Below the pieces are notes generated by a model. That model was not told the DNA's origin. It did not search any database and saw only the letters and a program-made list of their open reading frames with translations. A DNA stretch of 24,613 nucleotides. It comes from a virus. The translations under genes were made by a program, and so were the position numbers. The stretch is from the IMG/VR virus record IMGVR_UViG_3300009414_000071, positions 1 through 24,613 of that record. One strand, given 5' to 3'. Positions 15,243 to 22,700 of this stretch are shown here, piece after piece (the stretch's first letter is position 1; each line of letters begins with the position of its first letter).

Positions 15243-16559
15243 ATGCCAAGTTGTAATAGTAATAGTTCAAACCTAAGCGGAAATGTTAACATCACTAACA
15301 TCACGCATAGTGGTGCTAGGTTGTTAATGACTATACCGCTGTCAGGTTTTTCTGGTGGTGTTGTTGGAGAGTGTCCCGAAATGTGTCATGGTATTACAAC
15401 TGGTGATGCTATTAGGTATAATCCGTTAACATCATATTATACAAAATCACAAGGCGATGTTGCGCAACATGCAGAAGTTGTCGGTGTTGTAGAATCAATT
15501 GATGCTGATAACAATTCGGTTGAGGTAGTATTATCAGGACAGATTAAATATCCTCTTGCTAAAGTTATTAATGCAACACATGTAGATCCTGATATGGATC
15601 CTGATGGAACTAATATTGCAGGAGCAAGTGGTGGAAATGATATTTACTTTTTGAGTGAGATTACGGCAGGTAAATTACAAAACTTAGCACCAGCAACACC
15701 CAGCACTATTGCAAAACCAATTTTTCAAGTTGCACCCGATGGGAATTATACAGGACAGGTGACAAATTATATTGGCTATCAAATAGGTGGAAATGTTAGT
15801 GGAGAAGAAGAGTTTTCAGAACCTGCGGGTGCGCAAAGTAACCAACTTCTTTTTGGTGGAGATGATGGGTTATCTTTAATTGAAAACGGTTGGTACAATG
15901 CTACTATAAGACGATGGTTTTCTTTAAGAATTGATGATAAAGATTATTCTGGAGACACATTTATCAAATCGTATAAAACATTTGGTAAACGAGCAGGTGT
16001 TAGATATAAAGTCACAGTAGAATGTATAGATTCGGCATTATCTACAATTATAAAAAAACGTGCCACACAAAAAGGCCCAGATGGTAAAGTAATTGGGCGT
16101 TATATTGTTGTAGATGCAGACAGATCTACGAGTGTGTTGTGGTTAGAGGGTGTGGGGACATTGCAGGATAGTAAAAAAATACATATTGGCACATCCACTT
16201 ATGATATTTCTTATTCCGTCATTACAGCATTCGCACTCCCCAAAGTGTACTCAAGAAATCCAGTTGCATCGTATGTGGATATAAATAATAATGCTATAAC
16301 TGTCCAAGAAGTTCTCTTCTTAAAAGTTCCAGCAGATGGTAAGGGACTTTCAGTGACTTTGGTTCCTAATGCCACATTTAATACCATAACGGTTAGAAAC
16401 CAGTTTGATGTAGGAAATTCTACACATATCGTAACTGATCTAACAGCAACTGTTAAGGAGATTGCTGATGCAGTGGCAGACTTAAATATTAAAATAAATA
16501 ATACCCCTGCTTCTTCTGAAGCAAATAAATTTCAAACAAGAATCTCCAGAGTAGAGTAA
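15243..16559 (+). CDS. Fibre-associated protein carrying a single shaft module
   Basis: The 438-residue product follows an ATGGAG-type site 15 bp after the fibre gene. After a Ser/Asn-rich start, residues 50-182 repeat the shaft module of the preceding fibre: 'GDAIRYNP', 'AEVVGVVESI', 'VEVVLSGQIKYP', 'DIYFLSEITAGKL', 'AKPIFQVAP' and 'NYIGYQIGG'. The rest (about 200-438) is a separate beta-rich region that I do not recognise; it includes 'GWYNATIRRWFSLRIDD' and, near the end, a likely helix 'VKEIADAVADLNIKI'. Two Cys close together ('ECPEMC') sit just before the module. A helper or short-fibre role next to the main fibre is plausible. No catalytic motif is visible. Confidence 0.7.
   Translation: MPSCNSNSSNLSGNVNITNITHSGARLLMTIPLSGFSGGVVGECPEMCHGITTGDAIRYNPLTSYYTKSQGDVAQHAEVVGVVESIDADNNSVEVVLSGQIKYPLAKVINATHVDPDMDPDGTNIAGASGGNDIYFLSEITAGKLQNLAPATPSTIAKPIFQVAPDGNYTGQVTNYIGYQIGGNVSGEEEFSEPAGAQSNQLLFGGDDGLSLIENGWYNATIRRWFSLRIDDKDYSGDTFIKSYKTFGKRAGVRYKVTVECIDSALSTIIKKRATQKGPDGKVIGRYIVVDADRSTSVLWLEGVGTLQDSKKIHIGTSTYDISYSVITAFALPKVYSRNPVASYVDINNNAITVQEVLFLKVPADGKGLSVTLVPNATFNTITVRNQFDVGNSTHIVTDLTATVKEIADAVADLNIKINNTPASSEANKFQTRISRVE
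15390..15788 (+). repeat. Fibre shaft module, copy 3
   Basis: This stretch encodes residues 50-182 of the 438-residue protein. It is aligned by eye to copies 1 and 2 through the 'YFLS...AGKL' and 'KPI' strands and the closing '.YIGY' strand, suggesting duplication between neighbouring fibre genes. Confidence 0.55.
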
Positions 16560-16571
16560 GAGAGATTTAAA

Positions 16572-19500
16572 ATGGTAGTTATTCGTGGTAGTAGTTTCTT
16601 TCAACCAAGTTCAGTAACAGGAATTACTGGACCCACTGGACCTACTGGCCCTACTGGCCCTACTGGTCCCTCTGGAAGAGGCGCAATCGGGCCCACTGGT
16701 TTGAGCGGCGGTCATATCATCGATGCTTATATTGTCAATACGGATAAACTTCATACAATATTTGCACTTTCGGATGGTAAAACTGCTGGATATACTACCA
16801 CAACAAAAATTCAAGGACCAACCGGAAACACTTATGTAATAATAGACGGGGGTAACACTTGGGGGTCTTCTGCTCCTCGGGGTGGTGCTACTGTATATAA
16901 AGAAGACAACTATGTAAACATAGACAATAATAATATTACCATCAAGTCTCTTGAGGTTCGTGGTGGTAGTATTAGTTTAATACAAGATGAATCTCTCAAC
17001 ACTATTAATATTCATTATGATTTGGGTAATACTGCTGCGGGATATGCCAACTTAGTATCTGGTAGTACGGGTCAGTTAGTTGGTTTTAAGACGAGCAATT
17101 CATCTTTGTATGGGTTTACGGGTACAACTTACGACAATAAAACAAAATCTCTTGAATTAAAAATAAAGGGTTATAAAGAACGATCCAAATATTTTGAAGT
17201 GTCTACAACAGATACCACAAAGGATTTTTATAATATTAATGTTGGAAGTGAGCCGGAATATTTGTTTTCTGGTACAGTTGATCCTAACAAGCACAAAACA
17301 TTTATTCTTGATATGTTTCAGGTGTGGCCGTTGCCAGGAGCCGGGCCCGACCTTTCAAGTGATGATAGGAGAGTAATTGTTGGTATTACGGCTGCATCGT
17401 TTGGTTACACGGGCAATTCAGATCACGACAACAAAAAATTAAGTAAATCCTTTTCTCTTATAGTTCATGGAGCAACCAATTCAGCATTTCTTGATTATAG
17501 GTTCAAAAATACAATTTGGCCTTATGATAATCAACCTTGTTTTAGTGGTGGAACAGACATCTTTAATTTTTTCTGGTTGCCTTGTGAAAAACGAGCAAGT
17601 GATCCAGAAAATCCTGACAATTTTGATATTTGTCCTGATGGGGTATCATGGCATGGGAATGTTGTACAATGGCGTTCATCTGATACCGACATGAAAGATG
17701 AAAAACCCTTTTGGTGTAACGAAGAAATGGGCGAACCAGCAGGTTTTAGAGGTGGTGTAGTTGATTATCCTCAGATTCATATATCTTCAACTGGAACTAC
17801 AGGATCAACAGGTGCTTGTTGTATGGGTGATGGAAAATGTATTCATACAACATTAGCGTTGTGTTCTGGTTATTTTATGGGATCGGGAGTAAAATGCGGT
17901 TCTACGGGGGCTACAGGTTCTTGTTATGGTGTAGGACCGTGTTGTGTTCATTATGGGGATCAGAACAGCATTGAATGTTTTGATGATTTAGACATCAATG
18001 AATGTATTAATCTGGGTAGTATGTTGAATGTTACCACTCAATTTGGAGGAATAAATTTAGATTGCTCAGATGTGTATTGTAACAGTATTCAGACCAAAAA
18101 GGGTGCATGTTGTGATGGTGTTGGTTATTGTGATTATAAAACAAAAATAGATTGTGTAAATAGTGGTGGCTATTTCTTGGGTATTGGTTCTTCGTGTGTT
18201 CTTAATAATGGTACAGATGTGTGTTCTGGTGGAACAGGTGCGTGTTGTAATTCTAACAGTTGTGTTGATACATACTCTGGTGCATTGTGTATAGATGGAG
18301 GAAATGTGTATGCGGGTCATGGAACAAAGTGTGCGGATACTATATGCAGTAGTCGTAGGGTTGGAAGAAGCACAAGTGTCATTCCATTAAAATTAAAACC
18401 AGGTGACATATATGGCGGCGGTATGGTAGTTGGTTTATACCGTCCATTTGGTTCTGTGCTGCTCGGCAATAAATATTTTGGTGGCGATAATAATACACAC
18501 TGGCGACATCTTATGATGGGTGCTACTGGATCAACATCTGATTCGGGATATACTGCTGATATTTATAGATCAAAATATGATTATTGTGGTTATGGTTTTA
18601 GTGCTGATAGAAGTTGTTCAGATCTTGGTCCATTGGACAGTAACATAAATGATAGTATTCCTGATGCATATTATATAATCACATCTCTTTCACCAATTGC
18701 AATAACAGGCGACAGAGATGTGGTAAATTTAAACGATCATCCGGGTGCAACACAAGAATTTTATTGGGGAAACCGGGGAAGCGCATGGGGTCCGTTGTAT
18801 AATCAAAACATAAATAAATTTAATGATTTGAACACTTCTTATAATAGAATATTTGATATGTCTGAGGGATATTGGTATATGCATGGGTATACTGGATCGG
18901 CAAATAACATCTCAACTTATACTTTCCCGTCATGTAGAAAAATAAGACGAACGGATGATAGTGTTATTGAAACTCTTCTTAGAAAACCAGTGCAATCTGC
19001 ACATGGTCTTTGGCATCGCAATTGGGGGCTGTATAATAATATACGAATTATTAGTGCGGATAATGCACTTTCACAAGGATATGGTGTTAGCGGTGCATTT
19101 AGTTCAGATCAATTTGGACCAGGATTAACAGGTTCTTACATGTCATCTATTCGCGTTGCTAGATTGTTCTCCGATCACATATCTGGAACAGGCGATACGG
19201 GAGGTATTGAGGGCATTACTGGTGGAAATATACCACAACTTTCATCGTGGTATGTTCCAAGTTATGATGAAATGTCATTTATCGCAGCAAATTGTATAGA
19301 TGATTCCCCGTATAATTTTAATCTCAATTATCATCTCTTTACGCACGATGAAGGAATTCCTTTTGATGGGTGGTACTGGACATCTACAGGAGCATTCGAT
19401 GAAAATAAAGGATTTAATGCTGGTGTTGGTGAAGGTATTATTAGATTAGATACTTCAGGATTGACTGCTGACCCTGGAACTCTTGCATGGGCGGTAGAGT

Positions 19501-19691
19501 TTGATGCGGATGGAAACAAAAATAATTTCTCGTTTGGTAAGAAGAATAGAATAGAACAGAAATATCAAGTTAGACCTATAAGAATAATCAGAGCAGATGG
19601 GTTATATGCTACTGGTGGATCAGAAAACGAAAAACTTTGGAAGTTGCCAAATCTTCTTCGTGATTCTGATAAGGGTATTAATCAAAAATAA
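16572..19691 (+). CDS. Collagen-stalk tail appendage with Cys-rich modules and Lcl_C/DUF1566-like tip
   Basis: The 1039-residue protein starts 'MVVIRGSSFFQPSSVTG' and then has a Gly-X-Y stretch (17-46, mostly GPT). Such stretches form trimeric collagen-like stalks in phage fibres. Residues about 50-400 are a beta-rich shaft. Residues 414-592 hold four Cys modules of form G-(A/P)-C-C...C...C...G....C...C. The C-terminal region has 'WYVPSYDEM' (893-901), 'GWYWTSTGAFDE', 'TLAWAVEFDADGN' and 'YQVRPIRIIRADG'. This matches the DUF1566/Lcl_C pattern (W..PS..E, W.S, V.F..G, VRP.R) named after the Legionella collagen-like adhesin, where it forms the ligand-binding tip. Collagen stalk plus Lcl_C in one protein is the same arrangement as in that adhesin. 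Role inferred: receptor contact. Confidence 0.82.
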   Translation: MVVIRGSSFFQPSSVTGITGPTGPTGPTGPTGPSGRGAIGPTGLSGGHIIDAYIVNTDKLHTIFALSDGKTAGYTTTTKIQGPTGNTYVIIDGGNTWGSSAPRGGATVYKEDNYVNIDNNNITIKSLEVRGGSISLIQDESLNTINIHYDLGNTAAGYANLVSGSTGQLVGFKTSNSSLYGFTGTTYDNKTKSLELKIKGYKERSKYFEVSTTDTTKDFYNINVGSEPEYLFSGTVDPNKHKTFILDMFQVWPLPGAGPDLSSDDRRVIVGITAASFGYTGNSDHDNKKLSKSFSLIVHGATNSAFLDYRFKNTIWPYDNQPCFSGGTDIFNFFWLPCEKRASDPENPDNFDICPDGVSWHGNVVQWRSSDTDMKDEKPFWCNEEMGEPAGFRGGVVDYPQIHISSTGTTGSTGACCMGDGKCIHTTLALCSGYFMGSGVKCGSTGATGSCYGVGPCCVHYGDQNSIECFDDLDINECINLGSMLNVTTQFGGINLDCSDVYCNSIQTKKGACCDGVGYCDYKTKIDCVNSGGYFLGIGSSCVLNNGTDVCSGGTGACCNSNSCVDTYSGALCIDGGNVYAGHGTKCADTICSSRRVGRSTSVIPLKLKPGDIYGGGMVVGLYRPFGSVLLGNKYFGGDNNTHWRHLMMGATGSTSDSGYTADIYRSKYDYCGYGFSADRSCSDLGPLDSNINDSIPDAYYIITSLSPIAITGDRDVVNLNDHPGATQEFYWGNRGSAWGPLYNQNINKFNDLNTSYNRIFDMSEGYWYMHGYTGSANNISTYTFPSCRKIRRTDDSVIETLLRKPVQSAHGLWHRNWGLYNNIRIISADNALSQGYGVSGAFSSDQFGPGLTGSYMSSIRVARLFSDHISGTGDTGGIEGITGGNIPQLSSWYVPSYDEMSFIAANCIDDSPYNFNLNYHLFTHDEGIPFDGWYWTSTGAFDENKGFNAGVGEGIIRLDTSGLTADPGTLAWAVEFDADGNKNNFSFGKKNRIEQKYQVRPIRIIRADGLYATGGSENEKLWKLPNLLRDSDKGINQK
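16620..16709 (+). repeat. Collagen-like Gly-X-Y repeat (9-bp ACTGGACCT-like units)
   Basis: Ten Gly-X-Y triplets (residues 17-46) are encoded by near-identical 9-bp units reading Gly-Pro-Thr. The periodicity is interrupted once (about residues 35-37). Confidence 0.9.
17811..18347 (+). repeat. Four Cys-rich 'GACC' modules in the collagen-stalk protein
   Basis: Residues 414-592 contain four diverged copies beginning 'GACCMGDGKC', 'GPCCVHYGDQ', 'GACCDGVGYC' and 'GACCNSNSCV'. Each has a conserved C-C pair, a Cys a few residues later, a 'C..(S)GG.(Y/F)' stretch, and a closing G-x-C then C. The Cys number suggests three disulfide or metal-bound pairs per module. Confidence 0.85.
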
Positions 19692-19712
19692 TTGGAGATG
19701 AATATATAATAG

Positions 19713-22700
19713 ATGATAAGAACATACGGATCAAGCAGAATAGAAGATATCACTGGTTCGCTTGGCTTCGCCGGGCCCAGCGGTCCTATCGGAGCCATTG
19801 GAGCCACCGGGGCTACCGGAGCCACTGGACATACTGGCCCTGCTGGACCAATAGGAAGTGGCATATCAAATATTTCTTTGTTTGGTGAAAGTTATGCGAT
19901 AGAGGGATCTAATCCTCCTGCTGATGGTGATGGTGGTGTTAGTGATAAATTTGGTAAGTACGGAATAAGGGAAGCGGGTGATTATAAAATTTTCGGTGAT
20001 CCGAGACACAATACGGGTGGTGGTAGAGTACGGGTATACAAAAAAGGAAACACTGCCGGATGTACAGCCGGTTCTAATTGGTATAATGAAATAGATCTAT
20101 CACCCATCGGCGTTGGTGATGGTTGGGCAACGGGTCGAAATACAGATATTACTATTTTTGATAACGGGGATGTTGTGGTTGTCGCTGGTGCAGAAGGGGC
20201 AGAAGTCGGCGGCAATGCAACCGGTGCTGTATATGTGTGGAAAAGAGATTATTCTACAGAAGTGTGGACACAGGTACAAGAAATAGGGGCCCCTGGTGTT
20301 CAATCCACCTGGAGAAAAGTAGGACGGGGTGCATGTTTAGTTGATGCTAAAACAAACTCTCTTTTCTTTTCAAAAGCACCGGGGCAGGGCAGCGACACGC
20401 AATCAGCATTCATTTGGCATTTTACCACATCCGATAGCGGAGATACTTGGACTGAAAATACAACATGGACTGCTAAGACACTGGATGAAATAAGAGGATG
20501 GACCTCCTCAACAGATGATGGGGGCATTAGTGGGTTCAGTGATAGTCAAATTACTGAAGACAGAATGATACTGGCAGCACACGCCGATGATGCGTATATG
20601 GGTGGCATTACAATATATGAATATACAGATAGTACATGGCAAAGGGTGTTTTATAAAAAAGGAATATGCGAGTCGGGGTCGCCCTGCGAGCCCGGACCCT
20701 ACAAGCCTTCTCTTGGTTTAGATTCTGCGATTCATAAAGATATTGCTGTTGCTGGTTCGCCAAATAGTATAAATGGTCATTTGATCCCACGGAAGGGGAT
20801 CAACTATCCTCCGGGACATGAAAACTTAAAGGTGGGGGAGAATGCAAATTATGGTGCTTATAATGGATCTGTTTTTGTTTATAGGAGAAATAGTGATGGA
20901 AACTGGACACATAGTCAATTAATAGATAATCCATTTCCAGAAGCGGGTGCAAATTTTGGACATGGTGTTGATCTGTGGAAAAACATTCTTGTTATTGGTG
21001 CGTGTGGTGCCGGAAACCATAACAATGCTACTGACGGCTCACCTGGCAGAGTGTATATCTATAAAGATGAAAGTCAAGCCGGGGGGCCATCGAAGTTCGT
21101 ATTAAAAGATATTATATATCCATCTAAGAATTATGTGTGGGTCGATGAGGGTGGGATTGCTGGCGATAGTGTTACAGGTATTGGATGGGGAATAAAGATA
21201 TCCTACAGGGGAGGGGATATTGCGGTTGGCGCGCCGTCTGGATTTACTGGGGGTGCCCCCACGGTCGGTTCTGCCTTTATATTATCTGAAGATTATTTAA
21301 ATATTACTATTTCTGATGTCAGAGATGAGTCTGATTATGATACAGAGTGGTGGGGTAGAAAATTAGAATATTCAATTGGTGTTAGTGGTGCAAAAGGACC
21401 AACGGGGACTGATTATAATTATGAATATACAATCACGAATGCTGGCGAAAATGTGGGGGCTGTACCAAGTCAAGAGAGTCTTAACTATGGTAAAATTTAT
21501 AAAACCAGAGAGGGTGCAACTGCATATTTTAGAACCTTAACTGTTAGTGGTAATGCTATATCAATAAATTCTACAAACGATTATACTATTCTTCTTGCCG
21601 GAAATGAATATATTAGTTCAGGTGGCATTATTGGTAATACTGGCGAGTTGGTTTATTCTTTTAGTGGAGCATCTGCTCAAGGTGTTAAGAATACACATTG
21701 GGACGGTACTAGATTGGTTGCAAGACTAGAAAATTACCGAGAAACTATATCCAATAATAATTATAATGTTCTTGTTGCACCAGAAGGCCCCAATCCAATA
21801 AACACAACCGAAAATGTTAATTCTGGATTTTTAGACGGATCTATTATTCCCTTTTCCTACATTGTAACGCAACCGAGTCTGCCAGGCACATCAACGATAA
21901 TTAAGAGTGTTAAGAGTGGGTTGCATATGGGAACGACTAGTGATAACGAAGGACTCAGTGCTGATATAATTCATACATTTGGTGACACGATATTTGCGAC
22001 TCCTTATGTTCCCCCAACTAGGATCGGTTCTTGTTGTTATTGTAAAATGGTTAGCAGTGATCCAGATTTTCCTGAAAGAGAGGGAACTATTCCCGATTGC
22101 TTAGATTTTACAACTGATATTTATTGCGATTCTATTGGTGGCAGTTTCAACACTATTCCATGCGCAAATAGACCAGAAGGACCGGGTTGCTATAAGGGTA
22201 GTGCTTGTTGTGTAGGTGGTAGTTGCATAAATACAAACTCTGAGAAATGTACATTGTTTGGTGGTTTTTATATTGATAATACTGATTGTGAAGAAGTAGA
22301 ATATGAACTTGGTGGGTGTCCAGCAACATGTGAAGATCATGGTGCATGTTGTGTTGGTAACTTATGTTATGATTTGACTGAGGTAGAATGTTCATTTGAA
22401 CCAAATAGTACATGGTCCGCAGGTAAAACATGTAAAACATACAATTGTTGTTTTGCTCAACTTGGCGGTTGTTGTGTTGACGAGATGTGTTATGAAACGT
22501 CACCATATATTTGCAGTACATTATTTTCGGTTGATGGAACTCCTGGTGTATTTTGGGGGACTGGCTCTAGTTGCGCCGGACCAAAAAGAAACACTGAAGC
22601 ATATGCACCTTATGAATGTTTGATGGATGATGGAATAATAAGCGAACCATTAGATGAAGATGGATTGTGTCCTGACGGTGAATTGCCTCCGTGTAGGGCG

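Noticed and set aside
16620-16709. Short direct repeats that could suggest a CRISPR array
   Set aside because: The units are 9 bp, contiguous and in frame with a Gly-X-Y protein; there are no spacers.
18066-18320. Minus-strand Thr/Ile-rich ORF opposite the Cys modules
   Set aside because: The product composition is just the mirror of Cys/Gly codons on the plus strand; it is a shadow.
19691-19712. AT-rich TATATAAT-like site before the giant gene as a promoter
   Set aside because: The match to TATAAATA is poor and it sits at the position of the leader after the TTGGAG ribosome site, too close to the ATG.
22153-22521. Minus-strand 122-codon ORF rich in His, Asn, Tyr and Gln
   Set aside because: It is antisense to the Cys-module array of the giant protein, which is a long uninterrupted frame; biased composition marks it as a shadow.
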